Shown: positions 25,272 to 35,457, counted from the first letter of the stretch. The stretch is DNA of 64,000 nt from Flavobacterium sp. CF108 (GCF_900129795.1 NZ_FQWW01000001.1:558001-622000); one strand, 5' to 3'. Numbers and translations are program-made. The notes: generated by a model not told the origin, from the sequence alone.

Positions 25272-26546
25272 TTAATATGCAAAAATCGGTCTTTCGCTCA
25301 TTAATTCGTTTACTTGTTCAGCAACTTCTTCGATAACGTCTTCATTTGTATGATCAGTAAGAACTTTATCGATTAAAGCTACGATAGTTTCCATATCTTT
25401 TTCAACTAAACCACGAGTTGTGATTGCAGCTGTTCCAACACGAATTCCAGAAGTGATAAATGGTGATTTATCGTCAAATGGAACCATGTTTTTATTTACT
25501 GTAATTTCTGCTTTTACTAATGCGTTTTCAGCTTCTTTTCCAGAAATGTTTTTATTTCTTAAATCAATAAGCATCATGTGGTTATCAGTTCCGCCAGAGA
25601 TAATGTTGTAACCTCTTTTTACGAAAGCATCTGCCATTGCGTTTGCATTTTTTTGTAATTGCATTGCATAAGTAAAGAATTCATCTTTTAATGCTTCACC
25701 AAAAGCAACAGCTTTAGCAGCAATAATGTGCATTAAAGGTCCACCTTGATTTCCTGGGAAAACAGCTAAGTCTAATAATGAAGACATCATTCTGATTTCT
25801 CCTTTTGGAGTTTTTAATCCTTGTGGGTTTTCGAAATCTTTCCCCATTAAAATCAAACCTCCACGAGGTCCGCGTAATGTTTTATGAGTCGTTGTAGAAA
25901 CGATATGACAATGTGGAATTGGATCGTTTAATAATCCTTTTGCAATAAGACCTGCAGGGTGAGAAATATCAGCAAATAAAATTGCTCCTACGCTGTCAGC
26001 GATTTGTCTGAAACGAGCAAAATCCATATCACGAGAATATGCCGAAGCTCCTGCGATGATTAATTTTGGCTGTTCTTTAGTTGCAATTTCCTGAATTTTA
26101 TCATAATCTAAACGACCAGTTTCAGCATCTACACCGTAAAAAACCGGACGGTATAAACGTCCTGAAAAGTTTACAGGAGAACCGTGCGTTAAGTGTCCAC
26201 CGTGAGATAAATCGAAACCTAAAATAGTATCACCAGGATTTAAACAAGCATGATAAACAGCTGTATTTGCCTGAGAACCTGAGTGAGGCTGTACGTTTGC
26301 GTATTCAGCACCAAATAATTCTTTAGCTCTGTCAATAGCAATTTGCTCGATAACGTCAACTACTTCGCAACCGCCGTAGTATCTTTTGCCAGGATACCCC
26401 TCAGCATATTTGTTAGTTAAAACAGACCCTGCTGCTTCCATTACCTGATCACTTACAAAATTTTCTGAAGCAATTAGTTCTAATCCGTGAATTTGTCTAT
26501 CTTTTTCTTCTAGAATAAGATCAAAAATTTGTTCGTCGCGTTGCAT
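25272..26546 (-). CDS. glyA: Serine hydroxymethyltransferase
   Basis: From ATG 26546 the protein is 424 aa, beginning [20 protein letters not shown]; a frame opening at 26582 would add 12 residues that overlap the promoter. It is the PLP enzyme that transfers the serine hydroxymethyl group to tetrahydrofolate, giving glycine. The PLP lysine is K222 in [28 protein letters not shown] (47-60) and DISHPAGL (193-200) line the site. Divergent from fahA, each gene with its own -7 box in the intergenic region. Confidence 0.96.
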   Translation of the reverse strand: MQRDEQIFDLILEEKDRQIHGLELIASENFVSDQVMEAAGSVLTNKYAEGYPGKRYYGGCEVVDVIEQIAIDRAKELFGAEYANVQPHSGSQANTAVYHACLNPGDTILGFDLSHGGHLTHGSPVNFSGRLYRPVFYGVDAETGRLDYDKIQEIATKEQPKLIIAGASAYSRDMDFARFRQIADSVGAILFADISHPAGLIAKGLLNDPIPHCHIVSTTTHKTLRGPRGGLILMGKDFENPQGLKTPKGEIRMMSSLLDLAVFPGNQGGPLMHIIAAKAVAFGEALKDEFFTYAMQLQKNANAMADAFVKRGYNIISGGTDNHMMLIDLRNKNISGKEAENALVKAEITVNKNMVPFDDKSPFITSGIRVGTAAITTRGLVEKDMETIVALIDKVLTDHTNEDVIEEVAEQVNELMSERPIFAY

Positions 26547-26571
26547 TTCTTCGTTTTTCGTTAATTTCCTG

Positions 26572-26579
26572 CAAAAATA
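26572..26579 (-). promoter_or_regulatory. Putative -7 box of glyA
   Basis: TATTTTTG on the minus strand fits TAnnTTTG and lies 26 bases upstream of the glyA ATG at 26546. The -33 element is not clear. Confidence 0.5.
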
Positions 26580-26588
26580 CAAAAAAAC

Positions 26589-26619
26589 GTTTGTGATACT
26601 GTTAGATTATGATATATTT
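26589..26619 (+). promoter_or_regulatory. Bacteroidetes promoter of fahA
   Basis: TTTG (26589-26592), a 19-nt spacer and TATATTTG (26612-26619) match the TTTG / TAnnTTTG consensus. Transcription would begin near 26625, about 30 bases before the fahA ATG. Confidence 0.7.
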
Positions 26620-26655
26620 GACATGTAATTTTTCAACAAATAATTAACATCTCAC

Positions 26656-27939
26656 ATGCCAATAACCGCCAACGATACTAAAAGAAAATCATGGTTAGAA
26701 GTACCAGAAAATAGCGACTTCCCTATTCAAAACATCCCATTCGGTGTATTTCTTACCAAAGAAAATGTCGTTACAGTAGGAACTAGAATTGGCGATTATG
26801 CTATAGATTTAGGGGCTTTACAACAATTAAACTATTTTGAAGGAATAGATTTAACCGATGATATGTTTATGCAGGACACGCTTAATGATTTTATTTCTGA
26901 TGGAAAAAAAACATGGCGTCTGGTACGAAATCGTATCGCAGAAATTTTCGACGAGACTAATTCACAACTTAGAGATTCAACAAAAGACCGCGATATTGTT
27001 ATTTTTAATATCGACGATGTCGAAATGCAACTGCCCGTTTTAATTGGTGATTATACTGATTTTTATTCAAGCAAAGAACACGCTACAAACGTAGGTAAAA
27101 TGTTCCGCGATCCAGAGAACGCGCTTCTTCCAAACTGGTTACATATTCCGGTTGGATATCACGGAAGAAGTTCTACAATTGTTCCGTCTGGAATTCCGGT
27201 TCACCGACCAATGGGACAAACGATGCCTGCCGGCGGAGATTATCCTGTTTTTGGTCCGTCCCGTTTAGTAGATTTCGAACTTGAAACTGCTTTTATTACT
27301 ACTGATGTGAATATTATGGGAGAAAATATCCCAACGTATGAAACAGAAGATTATATTTTCGGGATGGTTTTATTGAATGACTGGAGCGCGCGCGATATTC
27401 AAAAATGGGAATATGTACCTCTTGGACCATTCTTAGCAAAAAACTTTGCAACGTCAATTTCTCCGTGGATTGTAACTATGGATGCTTTAGAACCTTTTAG
27501 AACAAAAGGGCCAAAACAAGATCCATCACCGCTTCCGTATTTACAAACAAAAGGAAAAAAAGCTTTTGATATTCATTTAGAGGTTTCAATTAAACCTGAA
27601 GATCAAGAAGAAACTGTGGTTTCAAAATCTAACTTTAAATATTTATACTGGTCAATGAGTCAGCAATTGGCACATCATACTTCAAACGGATGCCGTGTAA
27701 ATTCTGGTGACATGATGGGATCAGGAACTATTTCGGGGCCAACTCCTGATAGTTTTGGTTCAATGTTAGAATTGACTTGGGGCGGAAAAAATCCGCTTAC
27801 CTTAAAAGATGGAAGTGAACGTAAGTTTATTGAAGATAATGACACTGTAATCATTAGAGGTTTCTGTGAAAATACTGAAGTAAGAATTGGTTTTGGAGAA
27901 GTTTCTAGTCAATTGTTACCTCCCTTCATTAAACAATGA
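26656..27939 (+). CDS. fahA: Fumarylacetoacetase
   Basis: A 427-aa enzyme for the last step of tyrosine and phenylalanine catabolism, cleaving fumarylacetoacetate to fumarate and acetoacetate. Visible features are the small N-terminal domain (to about 125), the active-site segment IPVGYHGRSSTIVPSGIPVHRP with the catalytic His, the metal-binding FELETAFI and LNDWSARDIQKWEYVPLGPF. Length equals the eukaryote-type enzymes. The other tyrosine-degradation genes are not in the window. The gene is monocistronic with its own promoter and terminator. Confidence 0.95.
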   Translation: MPITANDTKRKSWLEVPENSDFPIQNIPFGVFLTKENVVTVGTRIGDYAIDLGALQQLNYFEGIDLTDDMFMQDTLNDFISDGKKTWRLVRNRIAEIFDETNSQLRDSTKDRDIVIFNIDDVEMQLPVLIGDYTDFYSSKEHATNVGKMFRDPENALLPNWLHIPVGYHGRSSTIVPSGIPVHRPMGQTMPAGGDYPVFGPSRLVDFELETAFITTDVNIMGENIPTYETEDYIFGMVLLNDWSARDIQKWEYVPLGPFLAKNFATSISPWIVTMDALEPFRTKGPKQDPSPLPYLQTKGKKAFDIHLEVSIKPEDQEETVVSKSNFKYLYWSMSQQLAHHTSNGCRVNSGDMMGSGTISGPTPDSFGSMLELTWGGKNPLTLKDGSERKFIEDNDTVIIRGFCENTEVRIGFGEVSSQLLPPFIKQ

Positions 27940-27976
27940 AGAGCAGATAAATTATCTGAAGAGATATAGAAATAAA

Positions 27977-28005
27977 AAACCTTGGTTATTGCCAAGGTTT
28001 TTTTT
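27977..28005 (+). terminator. fahA terminator
   Basis: AAACCTTGG (27977-27985) pairs with CCAAGGTTT (27992-28000), followed by T to 28005; 37 bases after the fahA stop. Confidence 0.85.
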
Positions 28006-28101
28006 ATGTTTTTTCTGCCACAGATTAAAAGGATTAGAAATGATTTTTTTTTACAGTTTATGTCATTTCACTTTTAAGGTTGGCTTATTCTGAATGTTTT
28101 G

Positions 28102-28299
28102 AATCTCGCAATCGCCAAGACGCAAAGTTTTTTTTAAGTTGCCTCCTGTTTTAACTGGAGGTATTTATTTGCTATAACGAAAAAAGGCTTTAGCCAAACT
28201 CATTTTTTAGCTAAAGCCCTTAATGTGACTTTATTTTCCCTCCAGTTAAAACTGGAGGCTATTTAATAAATTATAAAAACTTTGCGTCTTTGCGAGATT
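28102..28299. repeat. Three-layer nested inverted repeat
   Basis: Outer arms: AATCTCGCAATCGCCAAGAC from 28102 and its near complement ending 28299 (TTTGCGTCTTTGCGAGATT). Middle arms: CCTCC...AACTGGAGG units at 28141-28167 and 28237-28262, each palindromic itself. Inner hairpin: AAAGGCTTTAGCC (28183-28195) with TAGCTAAAGCCCTT (28208-28221). It fills most of the 468-bp gap between fahA and aguA; no gene is visible there. A CACGAAGAC fragment near 28375-28403 resembles 49791-49845. Confidence 0.75.
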
Positions 28300-28407
28300 A
28301 AATCTGTATACAATACTTTGACGAAAAACTTTGTGGGACTTCGACTTCGCTCAGCCTGACAAGACTACTAAAAAAACTTCGTGTCTTTGTGTCTTCGTGG
28401 CAATAAG

Positions 28408-29448
28408 CTAAGCAGGAATCTGCTGACTTAAGCAATGTAATGTTCCGAATCCCCAGATAAAATCAATACAGTTTATCCCGATTACTTCTCTGTCTGGGAA
28501 ACATTCTGACAATATATTTAGTGCTACACGATCGTTGCTGTCATTAAATGTTGGAACTAAAACGCAATTATTTAAAATTAAGAAATTAGCATAACTAGCA
28601 GGTAATCTTAAATCTTCAAAATCTACACGTTTTGGCATTGGTAAGGCTACAATAACTGGAGATTTTCCGTTTTCTAGTTTTGCGTTTTGCAAACGTTTCA
28701 AATTATCCTGCAAAGGTTTGTAATTTGAATCGTTTTTATCTGTTTCTACAATTGTTACGATAGTATCTTCATTTACAAATCGGCATAAATCGTCGATGTG
28801 ACCGTGTGTATCATCGCCTTCTATTCCGTCTCCAAGCCAGATAACATTGGTAACTCCAAGATATTCTTTAAAAACAGCTTCGTAATCTTCTTTGGTAAAA
28901 CCTTGATTTCTAACCTGAATTGTTGGATGCATTAAACATTCTTCAGAAGTCAATAAAGTTCCCCTTCCGTTTACATCAATTGCACCACCTTCAACTATTA
29001 CAGCTTTTCCTTTATAAGTAACCTGAGTTAACGGTACATCAATAAAATCAGCAACTTTACCCGGAACAAATTTATCTAATTGATAGTTTTTATATTTTGC
29101 CCAACCATTGAAGTTGAAATTTAATGCTTCTCTTTTTGAACCATCTTTTACAATAATCGGCCCGGAATCACGCATCCAGCTTCTGTTGGTTTTATGAATT
29201 ATATAGGAAACGTTTTTGATATTTACACGAGCTCTTTCAAGCATTTCGGCTACTTTTTCTTTTAGTTTTTCATCGGCTACGACCAAAAAAACAGTTTCAA
29301 ACGTCGCTACTTTTTTAATAAATTCTACAAAAGCCCATTGAACTGCTTCGTATTTTCCCGGCCAGTCATTACCGTTATGCGGAAAACATAATACAATTCC
29401 TTGTTGTTTTTCCCACTCTGCTGGAAATCTTCTATTATTTGCTGCCAT
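28408..29448 (-). CDS. aguA: Agmatine deiminase
   Basis: A 346-aa enzyme of the guanidino-group-modifying superfamily that hydrolyses agmatine to N-carbamoylputrescine and ammonia. Family marks: N-terminal FPAEWEKQQGIVLCFPHN, SWMRDSGPIIV (about 93-103), EGGAIDVNGRGTLLTSEECL (about 154-173), GDDTHGHIDDLCRFV with the catalytic His, and the nucleophile Cys339 in FGTLHCLSQQ near the C-terminus. Its partner aguB is 1.8 kb away on the same strand, with a lipoprotein gene on the other strand between them; together they make putrescine. Confidence 0.95.
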   Translation of the reverse strand: MAANNRRFPAEWEKQQGIVLCFPHNGNDWPGKYEAVQWAFVEFIKKVATFETVFLVVADEKLKEKVAEMLERARVNIKNVSYIIHKTNRSWMRDSGPIIVKDGSKREALNFNFNGWAKYKNYQLDKFVPGKVADFIDVPLTQVTYKGKAVIVEGGAIDVNGRGTLLTSEECLMHPTIQVRNQGFTKEDYEAVFKEYLGVTNVIWLGDGIEGDDTHGHIDDLCRFVNEDTIVTIVETDKNDSNYKPLQDNLKRLQNAKLENGKSPVIVALPMPKRVDFEDLRLPASYANFLILNNCVLVPTFNDSNDRVALNILSECFPDREVIGINCIDFIWGFGTLHCLSQQIPA

Positions 29449-29586
29449 AAAAGGTTCTAATTTTTAAAAGTGTACAAAGATAAGCATTCGTTAGGATTTT
29501 AAAACATCTGATTAAAAATGATATATTATTTCACAAATAATATCTTCCAAAAATTAAGTTAAAGATTAAATAATGAAGGCTTAATA

Positions 29587-29614
29587 TTTGACCGAGATTC
29601 GCTAATTACTTTTG
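29587..29614 (+). promoter_or_regulatory. Promoter of the choice-of-anchor I gene
   Basis: TTTG (29587-29590), a 16-nt spacer and TACTTTTG (29607-29614) match the Bacteroidetes consensus. Expected start near 29620, about 16 bases before ATG 29636. Confidence 0.6.
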
Positions 29615-29635
29615 GCGAAACTAAAAAACTAACAA

Positions 29636-31156
29636 ATGAAAAAAGTAACTCTATCATTATTAGCAGCTTTATTTTTAATGGCTAGCTGTAATAACGATGA
29701 AAACTCTAACAACGAAGAACCAGAAGTTGTTGTAAATGAAAATCCTGCCACTTTTAAAGAAATTGGTTCGATTAAAATTGGAGATGCTGCTGCAGCAGAA
29801 ATCTCTGCTTACTGCGAAAAAACAAAAAGACTTTTTACTGTAAATAACAGTGGAACTAATCAAATTGATGTTATTGATTTAGCTGATCCAACAAAACCGG
29901 TTAAAATTGGTAAAATTGATTTAGCTGTATACGAAGGTGCATCAAACAGTGTTTCTGTTTATGACGGAAAACTGGCTGTTGCTTTAGAATCAACGACAAA
30001 CAAACAAGGAAACGGAAAAGTTGTGGTTTTTAATACAAGCGATTACAGCTTAATAAAACAAGTTACAGTTGGTGCATTACCAGATATGATTACATTTTCT
30101 GCTGACGGAAAATATATTATGACTGCTAATGAGGGTGAGCCAAATACTGATTATTCTCAAGATCCTAACGGAACTATTTCTATTATCGAAACTAGCAATT
30201 ATAGTGTTACAACTCTTGATTTTGTTTCTTTCAGCAGTCAGGCAGCGGCATTGGCTAAAGACGGATTCAGAATTTCTAAGTTTGCTAAAAGCTTCGCTCA
30301 GGATATTGAACCAGAATACATTACAATTTCTGATGATTCAAAAACGGCTTGGGTAACTTTGCAGGAAAACAATGGTGTTGCAAAAGTGGATTTGGCTTCA
30401 AAAACTATTACTGCAATTTATCCTTTAGGATTAAAAGATTACAATACGGCAGAAAATGCTATTGATGTAAGTGATAGTGACGATAAAATTGCATTTGGCC
30501 CATGGAAAGTAAAAGGATTGTATATGCCGGATGCTATAAGCCATTTTTCTTCTAATAGTGTTCCTTATTTTGTTACAGCTAATGAAGGTGATGCGAGAGA
30601 ATATGATGCTTATACTGACATTAAACGTATGAAAAGTTTGAAGCTTGATGCAACGGTTTTTCCTGATGCTGCTACTTTAAAACTAGACGCTAATTTAGGA
30701 AGATTGAATCTTATTACTGATATGGGAGATACTGATGGTGATGGAGATTTAGATGAAATGGTAAGTTTTGGTGCAAGATCATTCACTATCTGGAATGGAA
30801 ACACTGGAAAAATTGTTTATGACAGTAAAAATGATGTTGACAAAAAAACAAATGAATTAGGAACTTACGATGACAAACGAAGTGATGATAAAGGTTCTGA
30901 ACCAGAAGCTGTAGTTGTTACAAAAATGGGGAATCAAAATATTTTGTTTGTAGGTCTTGAAAGATCTGACGCTTTTATGACTTATGATGTTACGAATCCT
31001 GCTTCGCCTCAATATTTACAAACTGTAAAAACGGGAGATGCTCCAGAAGGTCTTCTTTATATTCCTGCTTCAAAAAGTCCAACTAAAAGAAGTTTAGTTG
31101 TTGTGAGCAGCGAAGGCGACGGAACTATAAAAATTTTCCAGCCAGATTTAAAATAA
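29636..31156 (+). CDS. Choice-of-anchor I domain lipoprotein
   Basis: A 506-aa lipoprotein: the signal peptide ends in the lipobox LMASC (Cys18) followed by acidic residues, which in Bacteroidetes favours outer-membrane or surface display. The body is a beta-propeller-like chain with repeated YVT-type strands (GTNQIDVIDLADPTKPVKIG; MITFSADGKYIMTANEGEPN), plus a calcium-loop-like DTDGDGDLDEMV near 365. This matches the choice-of-anchor I family, distantly similar to phosphatase-associated propellers and mesenchyme-specific glycoproteins. No catalytic site is certain. It lies between aguA and aguB on the opposite strand and has its own promoter and terminator. Confidence 0.82.
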   Translation: MKKVTLSLLAALFLMASCNNDENSNNEEPEVVVNENPATFKEIGSIKIGDAAAAEISAYCEKTKRLFTVNNSGTNQIDVIDLADPTKPVKIGKIDLAVYEGASNSVSVYDGKLAVALESTTNKQGNGKVVVFNTSDYSLIKQVTVGALPDMITFSADGKYIMTANEGEPNTDYSQDPNGTISIIETSNYSVTTLDFVSFSSQAAALAKDGFRISKFAKSFAQDIEPEYITISDDSKTAWVTLQENNGVAKVDLASKTITAIYPLGLKDYNTAENAIDVSDSDDKIAFGPWKVKGLYMPDAISHFSSNSVPYFVTANEGDAREYDAYTDIKRMKSLKLDATVFPDAATLKLDANLGRLNLITDMGDTDGDGDLDEMVSFGARSFTIWNGNTGKIVYDSKNDVDKKTNELGTYDDKRSDDKGSEPEAVVVTKMGNQNILFVGLERSDAFMTYDVTNPASPQYLQTVKTGDAPEGLLYIPASKSPTKRSLVVVSSEGDGTIKIFQPDLK

Positions 31157-31173
31157 CCAGTATTTTAAATATT

Positions 31174-31208
31174 AAAAAGGCGGTTTCAATAATTTGAAAC
31201 CGCCTTTT
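31174..31208. terminator. Bidirectional terminator between the propeller lipoprotein and aguB
   Basis: A stem of about 14 bp, AAAAAGGCGGTTTCAA with TTGAAACCGCCTTTT, flanked by A- and T-runs on both sides; it serves two convergent genes. Confidence 0.85.
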
Positions 31209-31233
31209 ATTTTATATCAAGATAAATCCTAAA

Positions 31234-32124
31234 TTATTTATCAATTGCTCTTTTTGTAATATCTCCAAAAGCATCAATTCTTCTATCTCTGAAGAATGGC
31301 CAGTTTTGACGAACATTTTCCTGTAAATCTAAGTCAACCTCAGCAATTAAGATTTCTTCTTTATCGTGAGATGCCTGCGCTAAAATTTCTCCTTGCGGAC
31401 CAGCGATAAATGACGCTCCCCAAAATTGAATTCCTTCTGTTCCTTCAAGATATTTTTCAAGTCCAATTCGGTTTGCTGCCGCAACAAAAACACCATTTGC
31501 AACGGCGTGGCCTTTCATTACGTTCATCCAGGCTCCGTATTGATTTTCTCCGTATTGCTCTTTTTCTTTTGGATGCCATCCAATTGCTGTTGGATAGAAT
31601 AAAACCTCAGCACCTTTTAAAGCTGTAATACGAGCTGCTTCCGGATACCATTGATCCCAGCAGATTAAAGTTCCAACTGTTCCTTTTTTAGTTTCTATTG
31701 CCTGGAAACCTAAATCCCCTGGAGTAAAATAGAATTTTTCGTAGAAATGCGGATCATCCGGAATGTGCATTTTACGATATAAACCAGCCTCTGTACCATC
31801 TGTATCAATGATATAAGCGCTGTTGTGGTAAATTCCTGCCATTCTTTTTTCGAAGAAAGGAACAATAATTACTACTCCTAATTCTTTTGCCAATTCGCTG
31901 AAAGCAATAAATGAAGTGCTGTAAAGCGGTTCTGCTAATGCAAAATTATCTACATCTTCGCTTTGGCAGAAATAATGACTGCTATATAATTCTGGAAGTA
32001 AGATAACTTCTGCGCCTTGACCTGCCGCGTCTCTTACCCAGCTGACACATTTTTTTAAATTATTTTCGGCTACATCATTCAGGTTTAACTGAATTACCGA
32101 TATTTTATATTTTCTTTTCGACAT
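31234..32124 (-). CDS. aguB: N-carbamoylputrescine amidase
   Basis: From ATG 32124 the protein is 296 aa and starts MSKRKYKISVIQLNLN; the frame at 32145 adds seven residues without support. It is a nitrilase-superfamily amidohydrolase that turns N-carbamoylputrescine into putrescine, CO2 and ammonia. The catalytic triad is E45 (LLPELYSSHYF), K118 (LYRKMHIPDDPHFYEK) and C155 (TLICWDQWYPEAAR). The PDDPHFYEKFYFTPGD loop is characteristic of the plant/AguB-type enzymes. It completes the pathway started by aguA. Confidence 0.94.
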   Translation of the reverse strand: MSKRKYKISVIQLNLNDVAENNLKKCVSWVRDAAGQGAEVILLPELYSSHYFCQSEDVDNFALAEPLYSTSFIAFSELAKELGVVIIVPFFEKRMAGIYHNSAYIIDTDGTEAGLYRKMHIPDDPHFYEKFYFTPGDLGFQAIETKKGTVGTLICWDQWYPEAARITALKGAEVLFYPTAIGWHPKEKEQYGENQYGAWMNVMKGHAVANGVFVAAANRIGLEKYLEGTEGIQFWGASFIAGPQGEILAQASHDKEEILIAEVDLDLQENVRQNWPFFRDRRIDAFGDITKRAIDK

Positions 32125-32199
32125 GACATAAAATTTAGAGTGCAAAAATAGTAAATTTTAGAGGGATTTTAGAACTTATATAAATAGCCCCTTGATAAT

Positions 32200-35100
32200 T
32201 TATTTAAGAATAACTTTTTTATTGATTTTTGCACTATTATCTAAAATGAATTCCAGATAATAAATACCTGTAGGCTTATGAGAAAGATCAATTATTTTTA
32301 AATCTTCTAAGTTAACATTGTTTCTATGAGAAATCACTCTTCCCGACTGATCAATCACTTTTAAAGAAGTTATTTTTTTATTTTCATTTAATTGAATATT
32401 TACCACTCCATTAGTTGGATTAGGATATAGCATAACATTTTTTTCATAATTAAAATCTTCTATACCTAAATTTCCAGTACTAAATGATAAAACATCAGAG
32501 TATACAATATTGCTTCCGTTAGAAGCTTTTAATCTATAATAATATTTTTGATTAGGGAGAAGATTTTCTAAATTAACTTTAACAACTGAAGTAGTCGTTC
32601 CATAGAAATAAGGGGAACTTACTGGTAAAGCTGACCCAAAATTTTCTGTTGTTCCATACTGAAATTCCACATTTGTTAAAAAATAGCCTGCTGGATTTAG
32701 TATACCTTTTAATTCAATAGAATTATTTTGGGGATTGCTAACTGCTTCAGGAGCCAATACTATTGTTTTAGAATAATTTAAAATTTCCGTATTACTGTAT
32801 ATTACCTTATCTCCATTCAGTGCTTTTAACCTATAAAAATATACTTTCGTTTTATCGAGATCTGTTAAAACTGCGTTTACAAAAGTTGGGCTATTCGCTG
32901 TAACTTTGTCTGGAGTTGTAGAAATGCTTTTTTCATAATTCATGACTCCGTATTCAAAAACGATATTAGAAATATCTTTATCATTCGAAAGTACATAGGC
33001 ATTTAAAACTGTTCCATTTTCATTTTCATTAGGATAATATAACATTATTTCGTAATCAGACTTTGTAGTAAAAGAAATAACATCACTGTAAATCACATTT
33101 CCATTTTGAACTGCTTTAACCCTAACATAATAAAGTGTTTTAGGCTTTAAATCTAATAATTTCCCATTGATCTTTTCTGTTGTATTTGCCTTAACAATGG
33201 TGTTTTTTAAACTGAGTTTTGAAAAATCAATTTCGTTACTACATTCAATTTCAATATCTGAAATATCATCTTCATAAGATGTTATTGAACCTGAAATCAC
33301 AGCATTTGTGGCAGAAAATTCATTGATTGGATCAATTACAATTTTATAATTCTTTTCGGTTTTAAAATGTAAAGATTCACTGTAAATTTTAATATTGTTA
33401 TGAATTGCAGTAATTCTATACACATAATATGTATCCGGGTTTAAGTCCCAAACAGGAATCTTGAAATCTAGAGAAGAGTTTGAACTAACTTTATTAGGCT
33501 CTACTTCTACTGTTTTTACAATAGCATTATTATTTAAAACTTCTATTTTAATATTATCAATTTCCCCGTCATTAGACATAATAGTTCCTGGCAAATTGGC
33601 AAACCTGGTGTGTACATCTACTGCGGGATCTAATTCTAGGTAATATGGTTTAAAATCAACTTGACTTTTCATTATTTTACCATTAACCCCTGCTAAGTAA
33701 ATATCTTTATCTATAATATGAATACTTTGAGGATTAGTGAAACCTGTTACAAAATTGATATTTTTCTCCCAGGTTATCCCACCATTCTCAGTTTTAAATA
33801 ATTGCCCTTCTTCGTCAAATATATAGCCAACATTTTTAGAGAAAAACTTCACATATGTGTAATATTCATAAGGAATAGTAAGTTTTTGCCAATTTAAACC
33901 TCCATTTTTTGTTTTATAAATCAAAGCATTTGAACCCACAATATATCCATTATCAATATCTGTAAAATCAATTGACTGAATCTCTTCATCTCCGGTAAAA
34001 ACAGCTCTCCAGTTATATCCTCCATCAATAGTTTTGTATATCTTCTTATCATAACGATTATGAGCATAGGCAATATCTTCAGTTAAAAACTGCATTCGAT
34101 AAAAGCTATATTGGGAGCGTTCTTCCCACGTATTCCCGCCATCAATACTCTTCATCATTTTTTGCTGATTATAACCGCCGCTTATATATATTGTTTGTTG
34201 GTTTATAACAACCATAGTATTGATTCCTTCATCAATAACATCTCCCAGCATCTCCCAAGTAACTCCGCCATCCTTTGTTTTAAAAAATTGTCCTCCATAA
34301 GTACCACCAGTTGCGGCATATCCATTATTTTCATCAATGAAATCAAAAGTACTTACACTATAAAAACTTTGTCCGTCAATCTGCCCGACAAAACTCCATT
34401 TTTTTCCGGCATTTACTGTTTTGTAAAACGAATTACCTACCTGAGCATAGCCAATATCTTTCGTTAAAAAATCAAGTTTGTTAATACTGTTATAGGTTGG
34501 AGAATTCTCAGTCCACGTTTTTCCACCATCTGTAGTCTTTACAATCCTTCCTCTTTGGCCAGTTGCAAATCCGGTATTCTCATCTAAAAAATACAATCCA
34601 TAAATGTGAGTTCCATCAATTCTACCATTTTGAAAACTAACCCAATTCCAGGTTATCCCTCCATCTGTTGTTTTAAAGAGAGATCCATGCTCACCTGCTG
34701 CATAACCAACATTCTCATTCAAAAACGAAAATGAAAACAATGCATCTGTTATATTATTAATCTGGATCCATGTTTCACCACCATCAATAGTTTTGTATAA
34801 ATCGTCATGTTCTTGTGTTGCAAAACCAATATTTTTATTAATAAAATAAACTGTAAAAAAATTAGAAGGAGTAACATTTGAAGTCATCGTAGCGTACCAA
34901 TTGACTCCTCCATCTATAGTTTTTAGCATTGTCCCATTTTTGCAAGCTGCATGACCAATCAAATTACTCGTAAAAAAAGTTTTTACTACAGATCCTTTTG
35001 AAATTTGTTTGTATTCCCAAGTATTTCCTCCATCTAAAGAAGTAATTAAACTATTCGCACTTGAAACTATAATGGTATTACCATCAATAACATTAACAGT

Positions 35101-35457
35101 ATTAAGATTATCATTATAACCAATTTGTATCTGCGTCCAAGAAGCTCCAGAATCTGTCGATTTTAAGACATATCCCAAATTCCCAACTATAAAGCCAATA
35201 TTATTATGAAATTTCAAATCATTCCCACTAACAATGTCTTGTTTTTTCTTCCAGGAAATCCCTGAATCTAATGTTTCAAGTATTTCGGTATCTGTTATTA
35301 TATATCCTATATTATTTGATACAAATTGAACATTTTTACCTGTTTTTGAAGTAGGAGTTGGATTTAATAATTCCCAGTTTTGCTGTGAAAATATATTTGA
35401 ACTAAATCCCAAAAAGAAGAGTAGGACAATTAACCAACAACGTAAAGTTTTTATCAT
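32200..35457 (-). CDS. Secreted YCF48/BNR-repeat protein with T9SS type A sorting domain
   Basis: A 1085-aa exported protein. A signal peptide covers about 1-24. Residues 25-600 hold at least ten repeats with a recurring 'TxDGGxTW' turn (for example KTTDGGITW, KTVNAGKKW, KTENGGITW), the photosynthesis-factor YCF48 / BNR beta-propeller pattern. Residues about 605-990 are four fibronectin-III-like modules with repeated 'YYRLKAxNGxxVIYSD'. The last 80 residues are a type IX sorting domain (MLYPNPTNGVVNIQ ... PTGIYYLEF) ending in KKVILK. So it is released or anchored at the cell surface; the binding partner is unknown. Confidence 0.9.
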   Translation of the reverse strand: MIKTLRCWLIVLLFFLGFSSNIFSQQNWELLNPTPTSKTGKNVQFVSNNIGYIITDTEILETLDSGISWKKKQDIVSGNDLKFHNNIGFIVGNLGYVLKSTDSGASWTQIQIGYNDNLNTVNVIDGNTIIVSSANSLITSLDGGNTWEYKQISKGSVVKTFFTSNLIGHAACKNGTMLKTIDGGVNWYATMTSNVTPSNFFTVYFINKNIGFATQEHDDLYKTIDGGETWIQINNITDALFSFSFLNENVGYAAGEHGSLFKTTDGGITWNWVSFQNGRIDGTHIYGLYFLDENTGFATGQRGRIVKTTDGGKTWTENSPTYNSINKLDFLTKDIGYAQVGNSFYKTVNAGKKWSFVGQIDGQSFYSVSTFDFIDENNGYAATGGTYGGQFFKTKDGGVTWEMLGDVIDEGINTMVVINQQTIYISGGYNQQKMMKSIDGGNTWEERSQYSFYRMQFLTEDIAYAHNRYDKKIYKTIDGGYNWRAVFTGDEEIQSIDFTDIDNGYIVGSNALIYKTKNGGLNWQKLTIPYEYYTYVKFFSKNVGYIFDEEGQLFKTENGGITWEKNINFVTGFTNPQSIHIIDKDIYLAGVNGKIMKSQVDFKPYYLELDPAVDVHTRFANLPGTIMSNDGEIDNIKIEVLNNNAIVKTVEVEPNKVSSNSSLDFKIPVWDLNPDTYYVYRITAIHNNIKIYSESLHFKTEKNYKIVIDPINEFSATNAVISGSITSYEDDISDIEIECSNEIDFSKLSLKNTIVKANTTEKINGKLLDLKPKTLYYVRVKAVQNGNVIYSDVISFTTKSDYEIMLYYPNENENGTVLNAYVLSNDKDISNIVFEYGVMNYEKSISTTPDKVTANSPTFVNAVLTDLDKTKVYFYRLKALNGDKVIYSNTEILNYSKTIVLAPEAVSNPQNNSIELKGILNPAGYFLTNVEFQYGTTENFGSALPVSSPYFYGTTTSVVKVNLENLLPNQKYYYRLKASNGSNIVYSDVLSFSTGNLGIEDFNYEKNVMLYPNPTNGVVNIQLNENKKITSLKVIDQSGRVISHRNNVNLEDLKIIDLSHKPTGIYYLEFILDNSAKINKKVILK

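Noticed and set aside
28102..28299. CRISPR array
   Set aside because: The repeats are palindromic and inverted, not direct with unique spacers of equal length; the same applies to all other repeat regions of the window.
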